This document shows positions 7,957 through 16,419 of a DNA stretch of 64,000 bases, piece by piece; the first letter of the stretch is position 1; every line of letters starts with the position of its first letter. This stretch comes from Acinetobacter amyesii. Its GTDB lineage: Bacteria; Pseudomonadota; Gammaproteobacteria; Pseudomonadales; Moraxellaceae. The translations under genes and the position numbers were made by a program. A model generated the notes under the pieces. That model ran no database searches. It had not been told where the DNA came from and saw only the letters and a program-made list of their open reading frames with translations. Where the stretch lies: the NCBI RefSeq assembly GCF_002018365.1, contig NZ_MVKX01000008.1, forward strand, positions 124,001 to 188,000, given 5' to 3'.

Positions 7957-8448
7957 TTAGAATTTTGCTTCTAGTACATTCGCTGACACTTGGTTTTTCC
8001 AAAGCTCACGTAAAGTCGGTAGATAGAATTTTTCACCTAGCTCAACCAATTCTGCATCAATCAAACCATGAACTTCATGCATGAATAGATAATCCAGTTC
8101 AACAGTTTGTAGTTTTGACTGTGCTTTTTTATATTCTTTACGCTTTTGCTGTGCTTTTTTTACCAAGTTATCTGCATAAGCACGGTCTTTATATTGTGCA
8201 ATAGCATTCAAACGTAGTTCGATTACGCCCCAACAACTGAGTAGCAATTTAAATTTTTCAAAATCTGCCGTTGTTGATTCCCAGCTCATTTCTTCTAGAT
8301 TTTCATTTTCAGGCAAAACTGGTAGCAAAAGCTCCATAACGCTTGGAAAAATCTTTTTAAAATTCAAAACAAATTTAACAGGATGCTCGCCTGGATAGTC
8401 TTTAAATTGAACGTTCTTTTGGACATCTGTCAAATAGATGGTGAGCAT
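7957..8448 (-). CDS. Uncharacterised protein
   Basis: A soluble protein of about 163 residues that I do not recognise. The middle is strongly helical and charged, with a Lys/Gln-rich stretch (KKAQQKRKEYKKAQSKLQ) that could form a short coiled coil. It has no signal peptide or membrane segment. I start it at ATG 8448; an in-frame TTG at 8514 would add 22 residues, but no ribosome-binding site supports it. It has its own terminator and is not in an operon. No function is proposed. Confidence 0.6.
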   Translation of the reverse strand: MLTIYLTDVQKNVQFKDYPGEHPVKFVLNFKKIFPSVMELLLPVLPENENLEEMSWESTTADFEKFKLLLSCWGVIELRLNAIAQYKDRAYADNLVKKAQQKRKEYKKAQSKLQTVELDYLFMHEVHGLIDAELVELGEKFYLPTLRELWKNQVSANVLEAKF

Positions 8449-8737
8449 TGGGGGGAAATCCTTAAATAAAACACTGTCTTGCAAATATTTATTCAAACAA
8501 ATGTCAAATAGCAACGAAAACAGAAAAAGAAAGGCATTTTAACAAGTGTGCCAATGAATTCAAAGCCCAATCCTATGAATTACTCGCTTCATACTCCGGC
8601 CTTGCTGCATTTTGTTCGTTGCCCTATTTTTAATAAACCGTCCTGTTTATATACATGCATTTCAAGATGACTATGATTCAAAAAAATATGTGTTAGCCAG
8701 TATTTAGCGATAAAAAAGAATTAAAAAGTTATCCAAT
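8449..8737. other. Intergenic region with no recognisable gene
   Basis: A+T-rich sequence upstream of the unknown minus-strand gene and downstream of the fumC terminator. It must contain the promoter of the 7957-8448 gene. I see no convincing coding frame, repeat or RNA motif. Confidence 0.5.
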
Positions 8738-8775
8738 AAAAAGAGAGGCTGAGTATGAGTCAGCCTCTCTTTTTA
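8738..8775 (-). terminator. fumC terminator
   Basis: A 12-bp stem, AAGAGAGGCTGA with TCAGCCTCTCTT, closes a 7-base loop and is flanked by A and T runs, about 40 bases downstream of the fumC stop. Confidence 0.85.
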
Positions 8776-8811
8776 TTTTCAAACACTCTAATTGAATGAT
8801 CTCAAAACTAT

Positions 8812-10206
8812 TTATTTGGTATTGGGTGAAACCATTTGCTCAGGACGAACCACTTCATCAAATTGCTCTGCAGTGACTAAACCGAGTTCTACCGCAACTT
8901 GTTTTAGAGTTTTGCCTTCTTTATATGCAGTTTTAGCAACTTTTGCAGCATTTTCATAACCAATTACTGGGTTGAGTGCCGTAACTAACATTAATGAATC
9001 ATGTAAGAAATGATCGATTTTTTCACGGTTTGGCTCAATGCCTACTGCACAGTGGTCATTGAAGCTATTACATGCATCACCGAGGAGTTGAATAGATTGC
9101 AATAAGTTAAAGGCAATAACCGGCATAAACACGTTTAATTCAAAGTTACCCGATGCCCCCGCAACATTAATGGTTGTGTCATTCCCAAGTACTTGAGCAA
9201 CCACCATCGTCATAGCTTCACTTTGAGTTGGATTGACCTTACCTGGCATGATGCTTGAGCCTGGCTCATTTTCTGGAATGCGTAGCTCACCAAAACCACA
9301 ACGTGGACCACTGGCTAACCAGCGCACATCATTGGCGATTTTATTTAAACTTGCAGCAAGTGTTTTTAACGCACCCGAAGCAAATACAGCAGCATCACGT
9401 CCTGCAAGTGCTTCAAATTTATTTGGCGCAGTTACAAACGGCAGACCCGTTTGTTTCGCAAGTTCTGCTGCTGCTTTTACAGCATATTCAGGATGTACAT
9501 TCAGACCTGTACCGACCGCTGTACCACCTAGTGGTAATTCATACAGTCCTTCTAAAGCTTGATTTAAACGCTTCAAACCATGATCGAGCTGTGAAACATA
9601 GCCGCTAAACTCTTGGCCTAATGTTAAAGGCGTTGCATCCTGTAAATGTGTACGGCCAATTTTAACAATATCTTTAAAATCGTTAGATTTAGCTTCTAAG
9701 GTATTACGCAGTTTTGTTACTGCAGGAATTAAAAGCTCATTGATTTGTAGGCTTGCAGCCACATGGATTGCAGTTGGGAAAGAATCGTTGGTCGATTGAG
9801 CACGATTGACATGATCATTGGGATGCACAGGCTTTTGTGAACCCAATGGATTACCCAGTTTTTGATTGGCAATATTGGCAATTACCTCATTACAGTTCAT
9901 GTTACTTTGCGTACCTGAACCAGTTTGCCAAACTACCAGTGGAAATTGTGCATCCCACTGCCCTGAGATCACTTCTTCGGCTGCATTGACGATATAACCA
10001 GAAAGTTCTTGAGGGATTTGACCCAATGCTGCGTTAGTAATCGCTGCTGATTTTTTGACGAGACCCATTGCACGAATCATCGGACGTGGTAAACGTTCAC
10101 CACCAATTTTAAAGTTTTGCAAACTACGCTGTGTTTGTGCACCCCACATCGCATCGCTAGGTACTTCAACATCGCCCATTGTGTCATGTTCAATACGTGT
10201 TTGCAT
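8812..10206 (-). CDS. fumC: Class II fumarate hydratase
   Basis: A 464-residue iron-independent fumarase that interconverts fumarate and malate in the TCA cycle as a homotetramer. The fumarase/aspartase signature '[11 protein letters not shown]' near residue 315 and '[11 protein letters not shown]' near 230 are intact. The N terminus '[16 protein letters not shown]' matches class II fumarases. The ATG at 10206 follows GAGG at a good distance and fits homologues better than the ATG at 10218. A Fur-box-like site lies about 90 bases upstream, so expression probably rises under iron limitation, when 4Fe-4S class I fumarase would fail. That mode of control is known for fumC in other gamma-proteobacteria. 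Confidence 0.95.
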   Translation of the reverse strand: MQTRIEHDTMGDVEVPSDAMWGAQTQRSLQNFKIGGERLPRPMIRAMGLVKKSAAITNAALGQIPQELSGYIVNAAEEVISGQWDAQFPLVVWQTGSGTQSNMNCNEVIANIANQKLGNPLGSQKPVHPNDHVNRAQSTNDSFPTAIHVAASLQINELLIPAVTKLRNTLEAKSNDFKDIVKIGRTHLQDATPLTLGQEFSGYVSQLDHGLKRLNQALEGLYELPLGGTAVGTGLNVHPEYAVKAAAELAKQTGLPFVTAPNKFEALAGRDAAVFASGALKTLAASLNKIANDVRWLASGPRCGFGELRIPENEPGSSIMPGKVNPTQSEAMTMVVAQVLGNDTTINVAGASGNFELNVFMPVIAFNLLQSIQLLGDACNSFNDHCAVGIEPNREKIDHFLHDSLMLVTALNPVIGYENAAKVAKTAYKEGKTLKQVAVELGLVTAEQFDEVVRPEQMVSPNTK

Positions 10207-10297
10207 AAATGACCTCATATCCTTATCTATAAACTTGAACGTCTGTGCAGAATCAAACTCTGCTGATAAATACAGTTTAGGTAACTTGCCTAGCTTT

Positions 10298-10316
10298 GTA
10301 AATAATAACCATTATC
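10298..10316 (-). promoter_or_regulatory. Putative Fur box upstream of fumC
   Basis: Read on the minus strand, this 19-mer begins GATAATGGTTATTATT and matches the consensus GATAATGATAATCATTATC at 14 of 19 positions. It lies about 90 bases upstream of the fumC start. Confidence 0.6.
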
Positions 10317-10404
10317 AATTATAAGTGGTTTATTTGATAATCTTTATCGTGATTTTATAAAGAAAATCATGCACGATGATTAAATTTACCGAAAACAAGA
10401 CGAG

Positions 10405-11412
10405 TTAATTACCTCTTAATGTTTGTTGATAGAAACGCCATTCATCTTCTAGCATTTTCTTTAAATCTTGTTCAGGCTGCCAATCAAAAGTACTTTTCGC
10501 CTTCTGTGTGCTTGCCCCAAGCTGGTCATATTCATGGCTTGGGTAAAAAGTAGATTCGACCGTCTTAATCTCCGCCTGTGTCACTTCTGAAAGCGTATCC
10601 AACAGTTGCTGTATCGAAACCAACTCACCTGAAATATTAAAGGCCTCGCAAGTAAATTGTTGCTGCGACAACCATTGCAAACATTGCCACACCGCCTTAC
10701 AGCAGTCGAGTACATGCAAGAAACTCCGTTCCACAGTACCATCTTCAGTTTTAGCTTGTTTGCGAAGTTCGATAAAGTCTCGTTGTAAAGCCCCGACTTG
10801 CATCGCAAGCGGCACGATATTTTTCGGCAATGGCGCGACAAATTCGCCTAATATGGCATGCTCGAAAGCACCTGCGACGTTTCCTAAACGCAAAATCGCA
10901 ATTTTCCACTCATTATCGGTACGTGCCGTATCCCGTATAATTTCTTCCACCATTTGTTGAGATTTCACATAGGGATTTGGATAGGTAAAATTGATTTCTG
11001 TGTCTTCTGTTAAGTCTGCCGAAGACTGACCATATACCGCCAAACTTGATAAATGGATCAGTGTTCGTACACCTGTTCGCTGCATGGCACGCAGCAAACT
11101 CATGATACAGCTGACATTATCATTATAATATTCAAGTGGTTTGAGGACGGATTCTTCCAATGACTTAAAGCCTGCCGTATGAATGACAACATCGACGGTA
11201 TATTGTTCAAATACTTTATTGAGAGCGGGAGTATTGCGAATATCGAGTTTAACAAAAGGCACATACATGCCTGAAATAAATTCTAATCGTTCAAGTGTTT
11301 GTAAATTTGCATTGGATAAATTATCCACAATAATGACTTCTTGACCTTGAGCCATTAAACTCAAGGCTATATGTGAGCCTATAAAGCCTAAACCACCAGT
11401 CACTAAAATCAT
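10405..11412 (-). CDS. UDP-glucose 4-epimerase (GalE)-like protein with altered YxxxK motif
   Basis: 335 residues of extended short-chain dehydrogenase type. The Rossmann motif 'TGGLGFIG' (5-12), 'DNLSN', 'HTAGFKSLEESVLKPLEYY' and 'SSLAVYG' are all close to GalE. The catalytic motif, however, reads Tyr148-Val-Lys-Ser-Gln152, so the lysine normally four residues after the tyrosine is Gln; a Lys sits at +2 instead. The DNA reading there is unambiguous. It either uses a changed mechanism, binds NAD-sugar without full catalysis, or has another role. It lies next to fumC with no other sugar genes nearby, so calling it galE outright would be unsafe. Confidence 0.75.
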   Translation of the reverse strand: MILVTGGLGFIGSHIALSLMAQGQEVIIVDNLSNANLQTLERLEFISGMYVPFVKLDIRNTPALNKVFEQYTVDVVIHTAGFKSLEESVLKPLEYYNDNVSCIMSLLRAMQRTGVRTLIHLSSLAVYGQSSADLTEDTEINFTYPNPYVKSQQMVEEIIRDTARTDNEWKIAILRLGNVAGAFEHAILGEFVAPLPKNIVPLAMQVGALQRDFIELRKQAKTEDGTVERSFLHVLDCCKAVWQCLQWLSQQQFTCEAFNISGELVSIQQLLDTLSEVTQAEIKTVESTFYPSHEYDQLGASTQKAKSTFDWQPEQDLKKMLEDEWRFYQQTLRGN

Positions 11413-11933
11413 TGTTTAGATACTCCTTATAGTTATCAAGCTTTTACAACTCTTTGGCATCATCTTGGTGTCGTCACCAACTTATCTACAGATCTAAATT
11501 TTGAAACTTCGCCTCAGCATTTTTTATGAGCCGAACAATCTGCAAGAGCATTCTAGTTTTATCTTACTGCTTTAGAATTTTGACTGTGTTGCAGTTATGG
11601 ATATTAACTGTATTTGATTTACGACAAATGACCTAGCTAGCGATCAATTTTGAAGACATCACAAGTTTTCGTGGTAATTGAGCGAACAACTTTTAGAAGA
11701 AGATATTTAAAAATAATCACACTAGAAAGCATATTTCACAGCAAAAAAAGTATTAGAAGTAATCTACTCTAATGAGCAAATGGAATTGAGCAGTCTGACT
11801 ATTTTTTGAGGTAGAGAATCTAGATGTGAACGCCAGATGAATCATTAGAATTATTCATCTGGCAAGATATTGGCAATGTAACTGCAACAACTGTAACCGT
11901 TTGAAATCGCAAAATCTAAGGAACTTAATTAAT
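11413..11933. other. 521-base intergenic region
   Basis: It lies between the GalE-like gene start and the BcrC-like gene stop, both on the minus strand. I see no credible coding frame. It contains the inverted repeat at 11832-11863 and a small hairpin, TTGGTG-TCGT-CACCAA, at 11465-11480. It presumably holds the promoter of the GalE-like gene. Confidence 0.5.
11832..11863. repeat. Perfect inverted repeat, 11-base arms
   Basis: GCCAGATGAAT and ATTCATCTGGC are separated by 10 bases, about 70 bases downstream of the minus-strand phosphatase gene. With no T-run on either side it could be a 3'-end stabiliser or a Rho-dependent end rather than an intrinsic terminator. Confidence 0.6.
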
Positions 11934-12530
11934 TTAGCGGATATAGCCTTTTTTGATCATGGCTGAAAATAGAAATTCGTAAATTTTTAAGATCAATCTC
12001 ACCAAATGAGCCCCATATTTTCGCCATAAAGACAGTCCGACAAAATTAAGCAAAACCGCAATAATCAACGCGCCTGCCATATCCATTGGATAATGTACAC
12101 CTAAATAAACTCTCGACCATGCCACAAGAAAAGCGAATGCGAGAAATACATAGCCGACAGCTTTTTGCTTTGAAAATAAATAAGAAAATGCAATCGTGCT
12201 AAAAAATAGCATGTGATCACTCGGGAAGGATCCATTCGGTGAATGTTCTATAAACGTGCGTCCAACGTCCAAGACAAAAGGCCTTGGATAGTAAAAGAAA
12301 CTTGAAATCACTTGGCTGATTAGAAATGCGACGATAGTAAACACAGTGGCTTTAACGATTTGCTTTTTTGTATCAAAACTTCCTTTAAACCAAGCCAAAA
12401 ACATCAAGAGAATCACGATATAAAATAGATCATTGGCAATAAATATGGCAAAAGAAATAGTGAAATCTAAAGCATTGTCCGAAGCATTGATTGAATTAAA
12501 TAAACTTAAATTAAATTTCTCTATATTCAT
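11934..12530 (-). CDS. PAP2-family undecaprenyl-diphosphatase (BcrC-like)
   Basis: A 198-residue membrane enzyme of the PAP2 superfamily with the three phosphatase motifs: 'YYPRPFV' (K/R-RP motif), 'GSFPSDHMLF' (PSxH) and 'SRVYLGVHYPMDMAG' (SR-x5-H-x3-D). The N terminus and size resemble BcrC, which removes a phosphate from undecaprenyl diphosphate on the outer face of the inner membrane. This recycles the lipid carrier for peptidoglycan and gives bacitracin tolerance. Several hydrophobic helices surround the motifs. It is transcribed alone. Phosphatidylglycerophosphate phosphatase activity (PgpB-like) is an alternative. Confidence 0.85.
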   Translation of the reverse strand: MNIEKFNLSLFNSINASDNALDFTISFAIFIANDLFYIVILLMFLAWFKGSFDTKKQIVKATVFTIVAFLISQVISSFFYYPRPFVLDVGRTFIEHSPNGSFPSDHMLFFSTIAFSYLFSKQKAVGYVFLAFAFLVAWSRVYLGVHYPMDMAGALIIAVLLNFVGLSLWRKYGAHLVRLILKIYEFLFSAMIKKGYIR

Positions 12531-12831
12531 GAGATGGTTTAAAAAATGAAAAGATCATAGCATTCTACAAAATCAAAAATTGCGTTTTATTCATATAAAG
12601 ATTTTTCAGTATGTAACTGGCCAGTTTATTTATGAAAAGTGATGGCTTGAGGCTGAATCCCAAATAAATCAAAAGTTATATTTGAAGAAAAATTGGCAAT
12701 GACTTCGCTGCCTAAATAAGCAAAACTTTGCAAATATTCAGATCATTGAGTAAATCATTGTATACTAGCTTTTTCTTCTGAACTCAGAACAAACTGTCGA
12801 TTTAGACCGTTTATTCATTTAGTGAATTTCG
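12531..12831. other. Divergent promoter region
   Basis: A+T-rich region between the phosphatase gene (minus) and the tus operon (plus). A -10-like TATACT lies at 12761-12766 about 65 bases before tusD; no good -35 element accompanies it. I see no coding frame or RNA motif. Confidence 0.4.
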
Positions 12832-13200
12832 ATGAGTACTCTATTACTAATTACCTCCTCACCCACTTCGATATTGGCTTGGCATGCTTTGGGTCTTGCC
12901 CAAGCGCTGAAGCAGAAAGGCGAAAACTTTCGGGTTTTTTTCTATCAAGATGGTGTAAATGTCGCAAATGCCCTGCAATGGGTGCCAGATGATCAACGCA
13001 AACTCAGTAGTGAATGGCAAAAACTCGGCATTCGTTTACCTGTTTGCGTAAGTGCAGCTCTCGCACGTGGGATCACAGATCAGGAAAATGCACAGCGTCA
13101 CAATATTCAGCAACATAATCTAGCTGAGCAATTTGAACTTGTAGGCCTAGGCGAACTTGCCGATGCCGTACAAGCTGCCGACCGTTTATTGCAATTCTAA
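12832..13200 (+). CDS. tusD: Sulfurtransferase TusD
   Basis: 122 residues of the DsrE/TusD family, the sulfur-carrying subunit of the TusBCD complex. TusBCD accepts persulfide from TusA and hands it to TusE, which feeds MnmA for 2-thiolation of tRNA wobble uridine. The active cysteine is Cys72 in 'LPVCVSAALARG', matching TusD. It is the first gene of a tusDCBE operon with short gaps. The 'YQDGVNVAN' segment is also family-typical. Confidence 0.92.
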   Translation: MSTLLLITSSPTSILAWHALGLAQALKQKGENFRVFFYQDGVNVANALQWVPDDQRKLSSEWQKLGIRLPVCVSAALARGITDQENAQRHNIQQHNLAEQFELVGLGELADAVQAADRLLQF

Positions 13201-13245
13201 GTATTTTGATTGCCGCGCATTTGTAGTATTGAAAAGGAAAATTAC

Positions 13246-13596
13246 GTGAAATCTGTACTGGTTGTTTTAACCCATGCAAATCTTGCAAGCTTACAAGTAC
13301 ATGAAAGTCTTTCTGCGACCATGGTTCTTGCAACCTTCGGTTGTGACGTTAAAGTGTTGCTCAAAGATGCTGCGCTAAGCTTACTTCAAGCCGAACAAGA
13401 GTTTAGTCAGCTCAAGCATGCATTTAAACTCGCATCCAACATGGTTGATAGCTTTGAGTTTTATGATCTCACCCCGATTTATATTGAACAAAAAAATTCA
13501 CAGCACCCATTTGTGATCAACAGTGAGCAAGAGCTTGAGTTTATTCAATTCAATACCGAATTAATTCAACAATTTGATCATGTGTTGTATTGGTAA
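13246..13596 (+). CDS. tusC: Sulfur relay protein TusC
   Basis: About 116 residues of the DsrF/TusC family, a non-catalytic subunit of the TusBCD heterohexamer. The start is GTG at 13246, preceded by AAGGA; an earlier TTG at 13210 is in frame but poor, and the family begins with the hydrophobic strand 'KSVLVVLTHA'. The segment 'ATFGCDVKVLLKDAAL' is typical of the fold. It lies 45 bases after tusD. Confidence 0.88.
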   Translation: MKSVLVVLTHANLASLQVHESLSATMVLATFGCDVKVLLKDAALSLLQAEQEFSQLKHAFKLASNMVDSFEFYDLTPIYIEQKNSQHPFVINSEQELEFIQFNTELIQQFDHVLYW

Positions 13597-13609
13597 AAGA
13601 GGAATGATG

Positions 13610-13897
13610 ATGTCAAATTCTACGCTGTATTTAGTCCAAGCCAGCTATGCCAATACCCTACAGCACATCCAGCAGTTAGCCAGTTTAATCAACCCTGAAG
13701 ATGCGATCATCTTGATGGGTGAAGCAGTCTTACATATTGCAGATGAACAAATTCAGCAATTTGGCACATGTTATGTACTTGAAAATGATGCTGAAATTTT
13801 AGGTAAAAGTATGAATTATAGTCATATGAAAGTGATCGACTATGCCGCTTTTGCTGATCTATGTCTGAGATTTAAACGATGTATTTCACTCAAATAA
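13610..13897 (+). CDS. tusB: Sulfur relay protein TusB
   Basis: About 95 residues of the DsrH/TusB family, starting 'MSNSTLYLVQASY'. Three ATG codons follow in a row (13604, 13607, 13610). AGAGG at 13598-13602 best fits the third. 'DAIILMGEAVLH' is the family's central strand. A small inverted repeat (ACTCAAA ... TTTGAGT, 13888-13904) covers the stop codon and may modulate read-through into tusE. Confidence 0.85.
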   Translation: MSNSTLYLVQASYANTLQHIQQLASLINPEDAIILMGEAVLHIADEQIQQFGTCYVLENDAEILGKSMNYSHMKVIDYAAFADLCLRFKRCISLK

Positions 13898-13945
13898 TTT
13901 GAGTAAAAGCGACCCATTTCTACAATCTTCTCTTTTGGAACGAAT

Positions 13946-14257
13946 ATGAATCTTGAATTAGACCAAGATGGCCATTTGGTGGATTACACTATTTGGAATG
14001 AAACTGTTGCCCAAGAACTGGCTAAGAGTTTAGAACTTGAGTTAAGCCCTTGGCATTTTGAAGTTTTACAAGCTGTTCGACAGTTTTATCAACAGTTTGG
14101 TCACTCGCCGGCAACTCGCCCACTCATTAAATTTTTAATGAAAACGGTGAGCGCTGATATTAATAATGCGGTGTTACAAGACAAATTTAACACGGGTTTG
14201 GTCGCTCGACATTTAAGTCGTTTAGCGGGAATCCCTAAGCCTGCAAATTGTTTGTAA
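13946..14257 (+). CDS. tusE: Sulfurtransferase TusE (DsrC-like)
   Basis: 103 residues of the DsrC/TusE family. The penultimate residue, Cys102 in 'IPKPANCL', is the conserved C-terminal persulfide-carrying cysteine, and 'RPLIKFLMKT' precedes it as usual. TusE takes sulfur from TusD and presents it to MnmA. The gene follows tusB by 48 bases and completes the relay, so all of TusBCD-E can be made from one transcript. Confidence 0.92.
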   Translation: MNLELDQDGHLVDYTIWNETVAQELAKSLELELSPWHFEVLQAVRQFYQQFGHSPATRPLIKFLMKTVSADINNAVLQDKFNTGLVARHLSRLAGIPKPANCL

Positions 14258-14339
14258 TTTTAAAGCAATCTAAATACAGCTTAGGCTATTTTAGCAAGAT
14301 GGATGCAAATCAGCATTTTAAATAAAGCCATCAAACAGC

Positions 14340-14831
14340 TTAAGCAGGTTTTAATTGATTTAGAGCGATGTAATAGGCTTGGGTAAATATCGGTTTGACC
14401 TGTTTGGCTTGGATCGGTTCGGCACAACATGAGCACACTAAAACCGGTTTAAATTTTTGCCCACATGCCTGATGGACATATTCAACTGGTGATCCCAAGC
14501 CCTGATCCATATATTGATCGGCCCAATGGGTCATAGCTAGAAGGATGGGATACAAGTCTAAGCCTTTTTGCGTCAGTCGATATTCAAAACGTTCCTGACG
14601 TTCGACATACGCAACTTTGGTTAAAATACCCTCTTCAACCAAACGCTTTAATCGGTCGGATAACACATGACGCGTCACACCGAGATTTTGTTGAAAGTCA
14701 TCAAAACGTCGAATGCCCATAAACGCATTACGGATAATCAACATGGTCCAACGGTCCCCTAGCACTGAAAGCGCACGAGCGATTGAACACGGTTGTTGAC
14801 CTATATCATCCCATTTCATTTTATGAACCAT
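14340..14831 (-). CDS. HxlR-family transcriptional regulator
   Basis: About 163 residues with the HxlR winged helix: 'CSIARALSVLGDRWTMLIIR', then 'FDDFQQNLGVTRHVLSDRLK' as recognition region and 'RFEYRLTQKGLDLYPIL' as the wing. A Cys-rich C-terminal segment ('VLVCSCCAEPIQ') might bind a metal or sense redox state. Starts at ATG 14831 and ATG 14819 are both possible. It stands alone between tusE and a LysR gene, so its target is unclear; many HxlR proteins control adjacent oxidoreductase genes, but none is adjacent here. Confidence 0.85.
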   Translation of the reverse strand: MVHKMKWDDIGQQPCSIARALSVLGDRWTMLIIRNAFMGIRRFDDFQQNLGVTRHVLSDRLKRLVEEGILTKVAYVERQERFEYRLTQKGLDLYPILLAMTHWADQYMDQGLGSPVEYVHQACGQKFKPVLVCSCCAEPIQAKQVKPIFTQAYYIALNQLKPA

Positions 14832-14969
14832 CAAAAATAACGACCAACACCCAATTTAATTCATGCCTGTTGATTTTGCAAAATCCTTTTCAATAATCTT
14901 TGAGGTACAAATCGTAAAATCCACCTTCATTTCCAATCATTTATTTCATCGGTTTGATCTGTGAATGAA

Positions 14970-15869
14970 CTAAAAATGTATTTTATCTTTATTGTCCTCA
15001 ATTATTTCTAGCCATGCACGCGTTGCGGGACTCATGGCAACAGTGGTATTCCAGGCCATACTGAGCTTCCAGTCTAGGTTTGGATTTTCTAATTCAGCCA
15101 TATGGTATTTTGCCGCATCAAGTTGTTCACAATAAATTTTAGGCAGAAGTGCAATCCCGACATTTGAATCCACCATTTTTGCGATGAAGTCCCACTGGCT
15201 ACTTTTACACACCACATTGGGCTCAAATCCGACGTAATTTGCCGCCTGTATAATGATGTCATTGAGCGTAAAGGTATCGTCATACAATAAAAAAGATTCT
15301 TCTTTTAATTCAATCAACGAAACGGTTTTTCGCTTACGCCACTGTGAGTTTTTTTTGGATAATAAACACAAAGGTGACTCCATCACTGGAATACCGCTCA
15401 ACACCGGTTTCAAGTGACCCAAAATAATCCCCACATCGACCTGTTTTTTTAAAATGGCACTTTCAATACCCGTCGCCCCAACCTCAAAAAAGCTCAGTTC
15501 AATATTGGGGTATTTTTTATGAAACAACGCGATTAACTGACTAAACAGCACCGATGCCAATGGCGGTAAACCTAGGGTCAATTTACCATGTTTTAAGGCA
15601 CGAACTTGGGTGACAGTATCAAGCATCCGTTGTTGTTCATTCAATATCACCAAAGCATGCTGATAAATCTGCTCTCCCATATAGGTGAGCTGCGCTTCCC
15701 TTTTACGCCCTGCTTCACCTTTATGAAATAAAGGCACGCCGATCTCATCTTCTAACTGACGAATTAATTTACTAATTGTCGGCTGAGTGACAAAAAGCGC
15801 TTCTGCTGCATGACTAAAACTCTGTTTTTGTACGATGGTCACAAAGACTTTTAGGCTTTTAATGTCCAT
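14970..15869 (-). CDS. LysR-family regulator of the adjacent lrgAB-like genes
   Basis: 299 residues beginning 'MDIKSLKVFVTIVQKQSFSH', with the LysR helix-turn-helix 'ALFVTQPTISKLIRQLE' and a C-terminal effector domain. The ATG at 15869 has GGAA ahead of it. It is divergent from the lrgA/cidA-like gene, the layout of CidR/CidAB in Gram-positives and of homologues in proteobacteria. It probably activates that operon from the palindromic site in the 100-base gap. Confidence 0.85.
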   Translation of the reverse strand: MDIKSLKVFVTIVQKQSFSHAAEALFVTQPTISKLIRQLEDEIGVPLFHKGEAGRKREAQLTYMGEQIYQHALVILNEQQRMLDTVTQVRALKHGKLTLGLPPLASVLFSQLIALFHKKYPNIELSFFEVGATGIESAILKKQVDVGIILGHLKPVLSGIPVMESPLCLLSKKNSQWRKRKTVSLIELKEESFLLYDDTFTLNDIIIQAANYVGFEPNVVCKSSQWDFIAKMVDSNVGIALLPKIYCEQLDAAKYHMAELENPNLDWKLSMAWNTTVAMSPATRAWLEIIEDNKDKIHF

Positions 15870-15892
15870 TATTATTCCATTCAAGCATAATT

Positions 15893-15906
15893 AATAATTA
15901 ATTATT
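15893..15906. promoter_or_regulatory. Candidate LysR-type operator
   Basis: The perfect 14-base palindrome AATAATTAATTATT sits between the divergent LysR and lrgA-like genes, with further ATAATTA repeats on both sides. The location suits LysR autoregulation and activation of lrgAB. Pure A+T composition means chance is possible. Confidence 0.35.
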
Positions 15907-15966
15907 CATAATTATACAGATTATGCACTTTTAAAATAGCGTCATCTCCTATTCTGCTGTTGTCTC

Positions 15967-16419
15967 ATGGATACGTTTCCACAATCTACTTCCAAATTTA
16001 CCCAGTTTCTTAAGACTTTAGCGCAGCTAAGTTTATTGATATTGATCTGGTGGATCGGCTCTTGCATTCAATCATGGTTTAACTTGCCGATCTCTGCTGG
16101 CGTGATTGGTTTATTGCTCCTATTAGCTGCATTGTTGAGTGGTTTATTTAAAATGCAATGGGTCAAACAAGGCTCAGATTTTATTTTGGCTGAACTGGTT
16201 TTATTCTTTATCCCCTGTGTGGTTGGGTTAATTAAATATCAAAATTTATTACTTAGCTCTGGCTGGCAGTTAATTTTAGCCGTGGTACTGGGTACCATCT
16301 GTGTCATGGTGTTTACAGCATTTACGGTTTATTGGGGCTTTAAACTCGAGGCAAGACTTAAAGCGAAACACCAAACTGCGTCAGATCATAATGTCAACAC
16401 AGCAGGTAAAACCTTATGA
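15967..16419 (+). CDS. CidA/LrgA family holin-like protein
   Basis: A 150-residue membrane protein with four hydrophobic helices and the family features 'LPISAGVIGLLLLL' and 'LFFIPCVVGLI'. CidA/LrgA proteins are holin-like and affect murein hydrolase export, autolysis, and in some bacteria pyruvate uptake. It overlaps the LrgB-like gene by four bases (ATGA), the usual pairing. Its regulator is divergent. Confidence 0.88.
   Translation: MDTFPQSTSKFTQFLKTLAQLSLLILIWWIGSCIQSWFNLPISAGVIGLLLLLAALLSGLFKMQWVKQGSDFILAELVLFFIPCVVGLIKYQNLLLSSGWQLILAVVLGTICVMVFTAFTVYWGFKLEARLKAKHQTASDHNVNTAGKTL

Noticed and set aside
9233-9608. Two overlapping plus-strand frames opposite fumC
   Set aside because: They mirror conserved fumC codons on the other strand and encode no recognisable domain.
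15893-15906. The A+T palindrome as a mobile-element terminal repeat or origin motif
   Set aside because: No transposase, target duplication, DnaA boxes or partner repeat; a regulator-binding site is a simpler reading.
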